NCBI GenBank assembly: GCA_024401435.1
Contig: JAKSLB010000003.1
Coordinates: forward strand, 124,001 to 188,000
DNA length: 64,000 nucleotides
Origin: Paludibacteraceae bacterium
GTDB lineage: Bacteria; Bacteroidota; Bacteroidia; Bacteroidales; Paludibacteraceae
Direction of reading: 5' to 3'
Part shown: one piece after another, positions 1-9,614 of the stretch
Layout of the letters: every line of letters starts with the position of its first letter
Numbering within the stretch: position 1 is the stretch's first letter
Notes under the pieces: model-generated
What the model was told of the DNA's origin: nothing
What the model saw: only the letters and a program-made list of their open reading frames with translations
Databases searched by the model: none
Made by a program: the position numbers and the translations under genes

Positions 1-1957
1 CGATAGTAGCCTTCAAATTTTCTTTTGCATTGTATTTCTTCATGAACTTCTCCTCAGATACACGCCATGCGAATGCAAATGATGGGAAGAATCCCCAACG
101 GTTATCTGGAGCCAAAGTAGAAGAACCATCAAAACGACCTGTTGCTGTGATTAAATATCTATCAGCGTAGTTATAATTAACACGTGCGAAAGCAGACATC
201 ATGGCTTGAGCACCCTTATAACCGTCAATATCAACTGGTGTACCCAATGCTGGATTTTGGTAATCTGGATTAATAAATGTTTTATCATCTAAATAATCTG
301 ATTTCTTTGTTTCTTTTCCACTCCAGTTAGCTTTCCATGCTTCGAAACCTAACATAGCATCATAACGATGGAATTTAGTAGAGTCAACTTTGAAAGGTGT
401 TTTACCACTATAATTCAAAGTTGAAGAAAAACGCCAATAGTTATTATCACGATCTACAAATTCTTGTTGATTTGCAGCACCTGATTTTGTTGGAGTGAAT
501 CGGCTTTCTTCTGTATTTGAATGATCAACACCGAAATCATTTCTCCAGAACAAGAAATCTGTAAAGTCTATTTTTGCATAAACGTTACCAATGACATTGT
601 TCTTTGTTACATTAATTGGAGAATAATTAGCATCACGAACTGGGTTAGATTTGATTTCTTGATCCTTACCACCTAATTCTGCATATTCACCATCAAAATC
701 AGTTGGAGCAGTTGTTGGTTTAGAAATCAATGATTGTACATACAATTCCTCATCTGTAGCTCCACCAACACCAAGACCTCCTAATGTATTATCATCTCCT
801 AATTCGAAACCAGCTTGTTTAGTTTGATCAATACGAGTATAAGCCAAGCTGATACCTGTACGTAACCATTTCTTTGTTTGGTTATCCAAATTAACACGAC
901 CATTGAAACGTTGGAAATCAGTATTGATAACAACACCATTTTGTTTCATATATCCTAAAGAGTATGCATATTGTGTCTCTTTATTACCACCCGTTACACC
1001 AATTTGATGTTGATGACTAATTGCAGTTCGGAATATTTCATCTTGCCAATCAGTACCCTTTCCACCAACAGCTGCAGCTGCTTTTAATTCTTTATCAGCT
1101 GAAGATTGCTTAAATGCTTTCAAGATATCAGGATTAGAATAGAAAGAAGAATACTGTTGCAAATCCATCAAATCTAATTTATCTGATACAGAAGAAACCG
1201 AGAATGATCCAGAATAAGATACTTTTGCGCCCTTATCATCTGCAGCACCTCTCTTCGTTGTAATCATGATGACACCATTAGCAGCACGAGATCCGTAAAT
1301 AGCTGTTGCTGACGCATCCTTCAAAACTTCCATTGTTTCAATATCCTCTGGGTTGATAGATGCCAATGGGTTATCATCTGTACCACGTTTACCACCACCG
1401 ATTGGCATACCATCAACAACATATAAAGGTTGTGAATTACCTGTCAATGTAGCCGTACCACGAATACGAACGTTTGATTTAGCACCTGGTTGTCCTGATG
1501 ATGCATTTACCTGAACACCTGATGAGTGTCCTGCCAATGCTTGGTCAATAGAAACAACTTTTGTTTCTCTTAATTTCTCTGCATCCAAGTGGGTTCCTGC
1601 ACCTGTCTTGTCTTTTAATCTTTGTTGACCATAACCCGTTTCAACAACGATTTCACCAAGTATCTGAGAATCATCAGCCATTGTAATGTTAGTTACACCT
1701 TTTACTTTCTCAGTGATTTTTAATGTTTTAGGCTGGAATCCCATACTAGTAAATTCCAACACATCACCATTTTCGACGGAGATGCTATAGTTTCCGTCAA
1801 AGTCCGCAGAAACACCTTTGGTAGTTCCTTTGATGACAACATTTGCACCTACGACTGGATCACCATTAGAATCTTTAATGGTTCCTTTGATGGTTCTTTC
1901 AGCCATCATGCCCATACAAGTGCAAAGCATTGCTAAAGACAACAATAATCTTCTCAT
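1..1957 (-). CDS. SusC/RagA-family TonB-linked outer-membrane protein (3' end outside window)
   Basis: Reading the minus strand from the ATG at 1957 gives an uninterrupted 652-codon frame running off the window edge, so the C-terminal part of the barrel is missing. The protein starts with a signal peptide (MRRLLLSLAMLCTCMGMMA). It continues with a carboxypeptidase-regulatory-like beta-sandwich (GTIKDSNGDPVVGANV...SFDGNYS type, about residues 20-95) and a TonB plug with the family hallmarks VRIRGTATL, PLYVVDGMPI and ATAIYGSRAANGVI, followed by barrel strands. Proteins of this family import oligosaccharides or peptides across the outer membrane with a SusD-type lipoprotein, which would lie to the left, outside the window. 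No STN domain precedes the plug, so there is no sign of anti-sigma coupling. The substrate cannot be inferred from this part. Confidence 0.95.
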   Translation of the reverse strand, partial: MRRLLLSLAMLCTCMGMMAERTIKGTIKDSNGDPVVGANVVIKGTTKGVSADFDGNYSISVENGDVLEFTSMGFQPKTLKITEKVKGVTNITMADDSQILGEIVVETGYGQQRLKDKTGAGTHLDAEKLRETKVVSIDQALAGHSSGVQVNASSGQPGAKSNVRIRGTATLTGNSQPLYVVDGMPIGGGKRGTDDNPLASINPEDIETMEVLKDASATAIYGSRAANGVIMITTKRGAADDKGAKVSYSGSFSVSSVSDKLDLMDLQQYSSFYSNPDILKAFKQSSADKELKAAAAVGGKGTDWQDEIFRTAISHQHQIGVTGGNKETQYAYSLGYMKQNGVVINTDFQRFNGRVNLDNQTKKWLRTGISLAYTRIDQTKQAGFELGDDNTLGGLGVGGATDEELYVQSLISKPTTAPTDFDGEYAELGGKDQEIKSNPVRDANYSPINVTKNNVIGNVYAKIDFTDFLFWRNDFGVDHSNTEESRFTPTKSGAANQQEFVDRDNNYWRFSSTLNYSGKTPFKVDSTKFHRYDAMLGFEAWKANWSGKETKKSDYLDDKTFINPDYQNPALGTPVDIDGYKGAQAMMSAFARVNYNYADRYLITATGRFDGSSTLAPDNRWGFFPSFAFAWRVSEEKFMKKYNAKENLKATI

Positions 1958-2027
1958 TTTTAATTGATTATAATTAATATTAATTTAAAATATACACAAC
2001 AAGACCCTAGTACACACAAGGTCGGCA

Positions 2028-2035
2028 CAAATGTA
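2028..2035 (-). promoter_or_regulatory. -7 promoter element of the SusC-like gene
   Basis: On the minus strand the sequence is TACATTTG, matching the Bacteroidota -7 consensus TAnnTTTG, about 75 nt upstream of the ATG at 1957. A clear TTTG -33 box is not present; the region there is T-rich. Confidence 0.5.
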
Positions 2036-2192
2036 ACTTAAAAAAAGAAAAAAAAAGACTTTTTTTTATTAAAATTAATAAACATTTATTCTTTTTTATG
2101 TCTATTGAAAGCAACAAATAAAAATTAATTTTTTTTACTATTCTGTTTCATTGATTTGTTTAATTGTTTTTTGATCTTCCAGAAAACTCAAC

Positions 2193-2375
2193 TATTTTGT
2201 TGTGATTATTGAATTTTTGTTAAGCAAATTGCTGATTTAGACAAGAACCATACAGGGACATTGACTGAATAGGAGTCAACACATCTTCAATAATAATTCA
2301 AACACACAAAAAAACGGAAAACATTTTATTGGAAACATTTAAGGGGACTTCAATAAATTCCTCGATTTTTTAAAT
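2193..2375. repeat. Diverged or rearranged copy of the MITE-like element
   Basis: The core at about 2200-2310 aligns along its length with the interior of the elements at 14898-15101 and 59455-59666 (shared landmarks: ATTGCTGATTT, a GGACATTGACTGAAT-like stretch and a run ending TTCAAACACAC). The end at about 2340-2375 (AAGGGGACTTCAATAAATT then CCTCGATTTTTT) matches the reverse complement of the right end of those elements, so one terminus appears flipped. It fills much of the 470-nt gap between the SusC gene and the next gene; nothing protein-coding is visible there. Confidence 0.55.
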
Positions 2376-2384
2376 TTCTATAAT

Positions 2385-2419
2385 ATATCACGAAGCCCTC
2401 TCTCGGGCATTCGTGATAT
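2385..2419 (-). terminator. Hairpin terminator downstream of the giant repeat protein
   Basis: Near-perfect inverted repeat: ATATCACGAAGCCC at 2385-2398 pairs with GGGCATTCGTGATAT at 2405-2419 with one bulged base, 9 nt beyond the stop at 2428. The U-tract on the minus strand is weak, so it may act only as an RNA-end stabiliser. Confidence 0.6.
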
Positions 2420-2427
2420 CTCTTATT

Positions 2428-5400
2428 TTATCGAATATTGATTTTCTTCATTTGATCCATTGCTCTGACCACACAAACGGTTCCTTTCGCCAATGGTATA
2501 GTTGTATTAGATCCTCTATAAATTAATCTACCTAAAACATCTGTTACTATAACTTCAACATTCTCTGGCAATCCATATATAATCAACATGCCATCTTCTG
2601 TATATACATTCAGTTTACCACATATCTTAAATTCTGCAACAAACGTCATATTCTTTGCTGGCATGGTTGTTGGAACCTCTTTGTTCCATCCCATAAACTT
2701 ATAACCTGTTTTTTGCAAATTCTCTGGCAATTGAATTGTATCACCATAAGCAACTTTCAAAGTGTCATATACTGCACTATCAAGCATCAATGTTATCGTA
2801 TACATTTTTGCTTCCCATTGCGCTTCAACTGTCACCGAACTATCTGGCATAATCGATGGAATAGAGTCACTCCAACCAACAAATCGATAACCCTTACGAG
2901 TTGGATCAGCAGGTTTTTCAATTGAATCACCATAAGCATATTCAACAGTTACGGTCTTCTTACTTGTTATATAGGTAAAGTCATGTGAGTTTTTCTCCCA
3001 TACCACATTTACAACAAGATTTTCTGCAGGCATTGTCTCAGGAACTTTTGGCGTCCATCCAGCAAATGAATAGCCTTCTTTGTCGCCAACGGTTATTGAT
3101 TCAACAACTGATTCAAATGGATATTCTACAACCACCGTATCCTCATCAGCAATAAACGTCAGAGTATATATTTCTGGTTCCCAAAGAGCTGTTATAACAA
3201 TATTAGAATCTTGCATGATAAGAGGAATCTCTCTATCCCAACCGATGAACTTATATCCTATTCTTGTTGGAGTTTCAATTGGTTGAATGGTATCTCCATA
3301 GAAATAAGGTTGAGTTACTCTAACAATACCATTATCTATGGTTAAGCCTCCTTGTTCGGCAGCAAACTGAGCTGATACAATAACATCATGTGATGGCATG
3401 GTTGAAGGAATAGTATCACTCCATCCTATAAATTTATGTCCCACCTTCGATGGCGTTTCTGGTATCTGTATATTTGCTTTATATTCATAGGTTGTTGTAA
3501 TTGTATCATTATCTGTCATCACAACGAATGAATAAGTGTTAATTTCCCATACAGCTGCAACCTGAATATTCTTATTAGGCATTACGGATGGTATTTCAGT
3601 ATTCCATCTGACAAACGTATATCCCTCTTTTTCTGGAATATTTATAACAGGAATTGTGTCATTATAGGAATATGTTAACACAGAAGTCGAATCGCCATAA
3701 TCAACAATTAAATCGTATTTGTTTGGATTTAATATTGCAGAGATGACAACATCATGACTCGGCATAACTTTCGGCAACTCCATACTCCAACTTTCAAATG
3801 TATATCCAGCAACTCCTGGGTTCATCAATGGAGACAATTGATCTCCATATCTATATGGATAGGTAAAGGTGTCTTGTGCTATGATCACATATAGATTATA
3901 TAGATTCGTTGTCCAAACTGCAGAAATAGTCACATCATGTGATGGCATCGTAGTTGGAATAGAATCGGACCATTTCAAGAATTGATAACCCTCTTTTTCT
4001 GGTATAGAAGGAACAAGAATCGTATCTTCATATTGATATGTATAAGCAACTGAAGAATCATCCACATTGACCGTAAATGTATAATCATTCGGTGTAAAGA
4101 TGGCTGACAAAAGTACATTTTCAGCTGGCATTACAGAAGGAATGGTATCGCTCCATTTCTCAAATGTATAACCCTCTTTAGTTGGATTACTTGGAACAGC
4201 AACGGTTTGCATATAAGCATATGAAACTATCGTTGTGTCAGAATCTACGATTGTAACGAAATCATACTGATTAGCACTCCACATAGCCTCAGATACAACA
4301 TCATGTGATGGCATCGTCTCTGGAAGTGCTGGAATCCACTCTACGAAAGTATATCCTTCCTTAGATGGAGTTTCCACCTGAACAGGTTGACCAAATGTCA
4401 TCTCCAACTTAGTGGTATCACCATCTACCAAACTCAAAACGAACTGGCTCTTCATCCATGTAGCAGAAAGAGTAACATTTTCAGCTGGCATCACAATTGG
4501 CAACTCATCAGACCATCCATTGAATAGATATCCCTCTTTGGTTGGATTAGCAACAGGAGCAATTGTATCACCATATTTATAATGGAATACTGAGAATTGT
4601 GAATCCACATCTAACGTCAAATCATACCATTCTAATTCCCATTGTGCAACCAATTCAACATTATGAGCAGGCATTACAGAAGGTATTGTATCACTCCATC
4701 CAATAAACTTGTAACCCTTCTTTGGTGAAGGATCTTGAATTTCAGCCACTGATTCATCATAACCATAAACAATAGAAACGGTATCTTCATCAACGATCTT
4801 AATCAAATCATAATAATTAAGTGACCAAGTAGCTTCTACGCTAACATTTTCAGCTGGCATTGTTTCTGGAACTGAAGGGATCCATTTAGCAAATGAATAA
4901 CCTTCTTTTTCTGGAGTATTCAAACTATCAATCGTATCAGCATAATGATATTGAACTGTTTGAACTGTTTCTCCATCCACAACGACAGTTAATTCATAAT
5001 TCAATGCCTCCCATTGAGCCTCCACTGAGAATGAGCTATCTGGCATTACAACAGGAACAGTTGGCAACCAACCCGTGAACTTATATCCAATTTTTTCTGG
5101 ATCAGTAACAGGGTGAATCGTATCATCATAAGCATATCTGAACAAATCGGTATGTTCTCCATTAACATATGTTATTTCATATACATTCACTTCCCATTCT
5201 GCTGTAAACACTCTATTTTCTGCTGGCATAACAGTTGGAATCTCGCCATTCCATTCTAAGAAGGTATAACCTTTCTTAACAGGATCAACTTTTTTCTCAA
5301 TGATATCACCATAATTATAAGTGTCTACTATTGTATCATTATCATCAATCCATGTCAAAGTATAGGAATTAACACTCCATTTTGCCACAATAGTATCATT

Positions 5401-8400
5401 ATAAGCTGGCATGGTAGTCGGAATATCCTTACTCCATCCAACAAATGAATAACCAATCTTACTAGGATTTTCAACAGGAGCGACATCTGCACCATAAGGA
5501 TAACGCGTTGAGATTGTATCTTCATCAGAGATAACGACAAAGCTGTAATTGTTTGGAGTAAACTCAGCAATGTAAATAACATTTTCAGCTGGCATCACCA
5601 AAGGTATATCCGTATTCCAACCTAAGAAGGAATATCCTGTTTCCGCATTAACCTTTGGAACTCTAATCGTATCTTCAAAGAAATAATTATAATGAGATGT
5701 ATCCTCTCCTATCACAAAGGAAGCCACATAAGTATTGCGTGTCCATGAGGCTGTAATAATCACATCTGAAGAAGGCATTACAGAAGGAATAGTCTTATCC
5801 CAAGCCAAGAACGTGAATCCTTGTTTTTCAGGAGTTGCAGGGATTTCAATAGAATCATTATAATTATAAGGTATAACTGTGGTATCTCCATCAACAATCG
5901 TAATGAAATTGAACTTCAACAATCTCATATCTGCCACAAGAAGTACATCATGACCTGGCATAATAGCAGGCACCACATCCGACCATCCTTCAAAGCTATA
6001 TCCTTCCACAGATGGATCTAAGACAGATACTGAATTGCCATATGTATAAGTATAGGAAGTCGGTTTACAATTAACCAACGTTGTTAACGTATACATATTG
6101 ATTTGCCATTTTGCGATCACCTTTATATTTTCAGCAGGCATCTTAGCTGGAAGTTCAACATCCCAACCAAGGAAAGAGTATCCCTCTTTGACAGGATCCA
6201 TTAATGGAGCAATAGAAGAATTGGTCTCGTAATAGATCGTATCATTTTTAGATGGGTCATCCATGTCATTTACAACAACAATGCTATAAGCATTTGCCGA
6301 CCAAATCGCATTCAATTCAACATCATCCGCAGGCATTACATTAGGAGCGTCATTACCCCATCCCAAAAAGAAGAATCCCTCTTTGGTTGGTTTTGGTAGC
6401 GACTTATAATCGATTTGATCACCATATTTGAAAGACTTTTTGAGGAAAACCGTATCCTCATTCATAAAGGTCAGTGTATAAGTATTTGCTTCCCATTTAG
6501 CAACAAGAATCACATTACGCGGTAACATTTTATCAGGGAATTCGTCATTCCAACCAACGAACGTATATCCTGTTTTAGGTAAAGCATCAATCTTGTTTAC
6601 TTTTTCATCACAGAAATAATAGAACGTATCATTTAACAATAAATTTTCATTGTCATGAACAACAACTAAAGAATATTTTCTTGCAGACCATGATGACTCA
6701 TATTGCAGATTCTTTGCAGGCATGACAAGAGGGAAATCATCATCCCATCCCTCAAACACATATCCTGGTTTAGAAGGATCTGTATAATTCGTCAATTTAA
6801 TAGAATCGCCAAATGCAAAACTTTGCGTGAAATAGATTTGACCATCAACTAAGAGATCGAATGTATAATTTTTACGTTCCCAAACTGCTTTAATAGTTAA
6901 ATCAGAAGAAGGCATGGTTGATGGTTGTTCAATATCCCAGCCTTTGAAATCAAATCCGGTACGTACCTGATCTTCTAAAGCAGGTAAAGTTTCACCATAA
7001 AAGACATTATCCACGACTGAATCTGATTCGGTGAAATAAATCACATAACGATATTTGTTTTTACTCCATTTTGCAGTGACCGTAACATTTTCTGCTGGCA
7101 TAGCATCAGGGATCGCTGGAGTCCAACCATCAAACGTATATCCCTCATGAGAAGGATCCGTCACATTAACGCTCTTCGTATAAAGGACATTCAATGTATC
7201 AGCTTCAGGGAAGAAATCCAATCCTTTTACCATAATCAACTTATACTCTGCCAAACTCCAAGTGGCTTTTATAACAAAATCACCATCTGTCATTGTCTGA
7301 ATATTTTCTTTGTCCCATCCATTAAAATCATAACCTGTCAAAGAAGGTGTCTCTAATTCGTCAATAGGATCTCCATAATGAAGCAATGTTACCGTTGAAT
7401 CTGATTCCGTACGATAGACAACATAGCGATAAGTATTGACAGACCAAATAGCACGAATGGTCAAATCGTTAGCTGGCATAGTTGCAGGTTTTTCAGTATC
7501 CCAATATTCAAACGTATAACCAGGACGATATGCAGGATCTTTCAATTCAGGTAACTCATCATTATAATGTGTTTTTAACACAATGGAATCGTCCTCCGTA
7601 TTATAAATAACATAACGATAGGTGTTCTGACTCCACTTTGCCGTTACCGTTAAATTCTTTGCCGGCATAGAATCAGGCAATTCAGGATTCCAACCGACAA
7701 AAGTGTATCCTGTTTTTTCGGGATCCAAAACACCTTTGATTGGGTCGTTATAATCAAATGACAAAGTATCATTTTGAGTTGGATCATTTATATCTTTTTC
7801 TAAGACCAATATAAAAGAAGCCTCTTTCCAAATTGCTTCATATGTCAAATCTTCATCTGGCATTGTAGCAGGGAATTGACCATCCCAGCCCATAAACTTA
7901 TATCCGCTTTTAGTAGGAACAGGTGCATCCGACACATCTACAGAATCTTCATATGCAAAAGATTTCTTAAAGAAAGATATTCCATCCGACAATAGGGTAA
8001 TCGTATAAGATTTTTTTTGCCAGATTGCTCTTACAATTATATCATTAGCAGGCATTGTTGACGGCATCTCAACACTCCATTGAAGGAATGCATATCCCTT
8101 TCTTGTAGGTGTAGGGAGTGGCGACAATTCTTCTTTGTATTCCTTAGTATAAACTGTTGAGTCATTTTCTGTCTCATATACGACCAAACGATAAGATGCC
8201 AAAGACCAATTGGCATGAACAGACACATCATGATCCGGCATTACCGCAGGAAGTTCTGAGTCCCATCCCGAAAATTCGTAGCCCAATCTTGTAGGAGCAG
8301 TAAGAGTTGCTATCGGATCTCCATAATGCAAGAAGGAGACGGTTGAATCCGATTCAGTAGTATAAACGACCAAGCGATAACTCAACTGAGACCACTTAGC

Positions 8401-9465
8401 ACGAATTGTCACATCTTCAGCTGGCATTGTCGTAGGATTTTCCTTATCCCAACCATTAAAGGAATATCCCGATCTACTTGGCGTTTCCAACTCCTCTATT
8501 GGTGTTCCATAATACAATTGTTTTGAAATTGCAGGTGTGTTTTCATCAACTGTATACACCTTATAATTGTACAAGTTACGAATCCATTGAGCGACATACT
8601 CTTTTCCATCCATTTCAGAAGAAACTATAAGAGGTAGTATAGGAGACCACCCATTAAAAGTATAACCCTTTAAAGAAGGAGAAAGTACTTCAACAGCATC
8701 TCCGCAATAAAAATCCTTGGAATAATCGCTTAAATCAACGTCTAACTCAGGATTAGACAATTTGAAAGAAGATGTATACTTTTTCTTCTCTAAAGTTGTA
8801 CTAACCGTATAATCATAAGATGGCATTACACTTGGATATACGTTATCCCAACCGACAAAATTTTTACAATCAAGGTAAGCGGACAAATCAAACGTATCTA
8901 TAGAAGCACCAGGACTTAATCTTTCATTTCTAACGCACTCATTATCAATATATATTCTAAAATTATACATTTCTGATGTAATTCTTAAATGTCTGAATTG
9001 ACCTTCAAAATTACCAGAGAAACATAATTTAATATACCTTGTACTTTCTTTCAAAACATAAGAAACTGTATTTTCTTCGGAACTAGACTTCCATGTTTGC
9101 GTCCAAGAAGAATTATCAGCACTTTCAGAAACATAGAACTCACAAAGTGTTACACCACCAAAAGCACTACCAATAGCTGTAGTAACTAATGTTTTCGTTG
9201 TAAAAGAAATCGAATCGGGTTTATCTGAAATTTGAATAATTACAAATTTATCGTTCCAATCAAAACCACCTCCAAAATCCGAGCCCAAACAAATACCATA
9301 ATCATCATTCCACTCAACGGTACCCGTTTTATTTATAACAACACCATTTTCATTGAACTTATTACCATCCATTATCAATGGTAATGATGCTGCACTATGT
9401 GAAGATAAACTAAATATTAATAAGCAAGTTATTGTAATTATACATTTAAAAATAAACCTATTCAT
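2428..9465 (-). CDS. Giant secreted protein with about 34 Listeria-Bacteroides (InlB B-type) repeats and a T9SS sorting domain
   Basis: 2345 aa from the ATG at 9465. The frame is open to 9582, but this start puts the signal peptide (MNRFIFKCIITITCLLIFSL) at the N-terminus and sits behind a -7 box. Residues about 28-190 form a beta-rich domain unlike the rest. Then follow about 34 tandem repeats of roughly 60-70 aa, each ending in the pattern GYxFxGWxxxxPxxMPxxxxxxxAxW (Flg_new/PF09479 type, beta-grasp). The last 60 residues (LNVYTEDGMLIIYGL ... VTDVLGRLIYRG ... KINIR) look like a type A T9SS C-terminal sorting domain, so it is probably secreted and surface-attached. Listeria internalins carry similar repeats as a spacer next to a binding domain; here the repeats are the bulk of the protein. 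The ligand is unknown. Adhesin is inference. Confidence 0.9.
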   Translation of the reverse strand: MNRFIFKCIITITCLLIFSLSSHSAASLPLIMDGNKFNENGVVINKTGTVEWNDDYGICLGSDFGGGFDWNDKFVIIQISDKPDSISFTTKTLVTTAIGSAFGGVTLCEFYVSESADNSSWTQTWKSSSEENTVSYVLKESTRYIKLCFSGNFEGQFRHLRITSEMYNFRIYIDNECVRNERLSPGASIDTFDLSAYLDCKNFVGWDNVYPSVMPSYDYTVSTTLEKKKYTSSFKLSNPELDVDLSDYSKDFYCGDAVEVLSPSLKGYTFNGWSPILPLIVSSEMDGKEYVAQWIRNLYNYKVYTVDENTPAISKQLYYGTPIEELETPSRSGYSFNGWDKENPTTMPAEDVTIRAKWSQLSYRLVVYTTESDSTVSFLHYGDPIATLTAPTRLGYEFSGWDSELPAVMPDHDVSVHANWSLASYRLVVYETENDSTVYTKEYKEELSPLPTPTRKGYAFLQWSVEMPSTMPANDIIVRAIWQKKSYTITLLSDGISFFKKSFAYEDSVDVSDAPVPTKSGYKFMGWDGQFPATMPDEDLTYEAIWKEASFILVLEKDINDPTQNDTLSFDYNDPIKGVLDPEKTGYTFVGWNPELPDSMPAKNLTVTAKWSQNTYRYVIYNTEDDSIVLKTHYNDELPELKDPAYRPGYTFEYWDTEKPATMPANDLTIRAIWSVNTYRYVVYRTESDSTVTLLHYGDPIDELETPSLTGYDFNGWDKENIQTMTDGDFVIKATWSLAEYKLIMVKGLDFFPEADTLNVLYTKSVNVTDPSHEGYTFDGWTPAIPDAMPAENVTVTAKWSKNKYRYVIYFTESDSVVDNVFYGETLPALEDQVRTGFDFKGWDIEQPSTMPSSDLTIKAVWERKNYTFDLLVDGQIYFTQSFAFGDSIKLTNYTDPSKPGYVFEGWDDDFPLVMPAKNLQYESSWSARKYSLVVVHDNENLLLNDTFYYFCDEKVNKIDALPKTGYTFVGWNDEFPDKMLPRNVILVAKWEANTYTLTFMNEDTVFLKKSFKYGDQIDYKSLPKPTKEGFFFLGWGNDAPNVMPADDVELNAIWSANAYSIVVVNDMDDPSKNDTIYYETNSSIAPLMDPVKEGYSFLGWDVELPAKMPAENIKVIAKWQINMYTLTTLVNCKPTSYTYTYGNSVSVLDPSVEGYSFEGWSDVVPAIMPGHDVLLVADMRLLKFNFITIVDGDTTVIPYNYNDSIEIPATPEKQGFTFLAWDKTIPSVMPSSDVIITASWTRNTYVASFVIGEDTSHYNYFFEDTIRVPKVNAETGYSFLGWNTDIPLVMPAENVIYIAEFTPNNYSFVVISDEDTISTRYPYGADVAPVENPSKIGYSFVGWSKDIPTTMPAYNDTIVAKWSVNSYTLTWIDDNDTIVDTYNYGDIIEKKVDPVKKGYTFLEWNGEIPTVMPAENRVFTAEWEVNVYEITYVNGEHTDLFRYAYDDTIHPVTDPEKIGYKFTGWLPTVPVVMPDSSFSVEAQWEALNYELTVVVDGETVQTVQYHYADTIDSLNTPEKEGYSFAKWIPSVPETMPAENVSVEATWSLNYYDLIKIVDEDTVSIVYGYDESVAEIQDPSPKKGYKFIGWSDTIPSVMPAHNVELVAQWELEWYDLTLDVDSQFSVFHYKYGDTIAPVANPTKEGYLFNGWSDELPIVMPAENVTLSATWMKSQFVLSLVDGDTTKLEMTFGQPVQVETPSKEGYTFVEWIPALPETMPSHDVVSEAMWSANQYDFVTIVDSDTTIVSYAYMQTVAVPSNPTKEGYTFEKWSDTIPSVMPAENVLLSAIFTPNDYTFTVNVDDSSVAYTYQYEDTILVPSIPEKEGYQFLKWSDSIPTTMPSHDVTISAVWTTNLYNLYVIIAQDTFTYPYRYGDQLSPLMNPGVAGYTFESWSMELPKVMPSHDVVISAILNPNKYDLIVDYGDSTSVLTYSYNDTIPVINIPEKEGYTFVRWNTEIPSVMPNKNIQVAAVWEINTYSFVVMTDNDTITTTYEYKANIQIPETPSKVGHKFIGWSDTIPSTMPSHDVIVSAQFAAEQGGLTIDNGIVRVTQPYFYGDTIQPIETPTRIGYKFIGWDREIPLIMQDSNIVITALWEPEIYTLTFIADEDTVVVEYPFESVVESITVGDKEGYSFAGWTPKVPETMPAENLVVNVVWEKNSHDFTYITSKKTVTVEYAYGDSIEKPADPTRKGYRFVGWSDSIPSIMPDSSVTVEAQWEAKMYTITLMLDSAVYDTLKVAYGDTIQLPENLQKTGYKFMGWNKEVPTTMPAKNMTFVAEFKICGKLNVYTEDGMLIIYGLPENVEVIVTDVLGRLIYRGSNTTIPLAKGTVCVVRAMDQMKKINIR

Positions 9466-9532
9466 ATATATTTTTATAAAATGTTCATTTATAAATTCGC
9501 ATAAATGTTTCCAAAAAAAACAAAAATACTTG

Positions 9533-9540
9533 CAAATATA
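9533..9540 (-). promoter_or_regulatory. -7 promoter element of the giant repeat protein
   Basis: The minus strand reads TATATTTG (consensus TAnnTTTG) 67 nt upstream of the chosen ATG at 9465. This supports that start over the upstream one at 9582, which would lie upstream of the promoter and inside the preceding terminator. Confidence 0.55.
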
Positions 9541-9550
9541 ATAAAAATAA

Positions 9551-9586
9551 TAAAAAAGGGACGTTTTCCTCTCAGAAAACATCCCT
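9551..9586 (-). terminator. Rho-independent terminator of the CoA-transferase gene
   Basis: Inverted repeat GGGACGTTTTC / GAAAACATCCC (one G-U pair, 6-nt loop) followed on the minus strand by a run of six T. It begins about 29 nt after the stop codon at 9615. Confidence 0.85.
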
Positions 9587-9614
9587 TCACATATGAATAA
9601 AAATTACGACTTAA

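Noticed and set aside
2800-8900. Regularly spaced repeats that could suggest a CRISPR array
   Set aside because: The spacing of about 200 bp reflects the 60-70-aa protein repeat; the DNA repeats are diverged and no cas genes are present.
2713-9541. Several plus-strand frames of 60-75 codons opposite the giant repeat protein
   Set aside because: They mirror the repeat codons on the other strand, carry no domain and have no promoter or start context.
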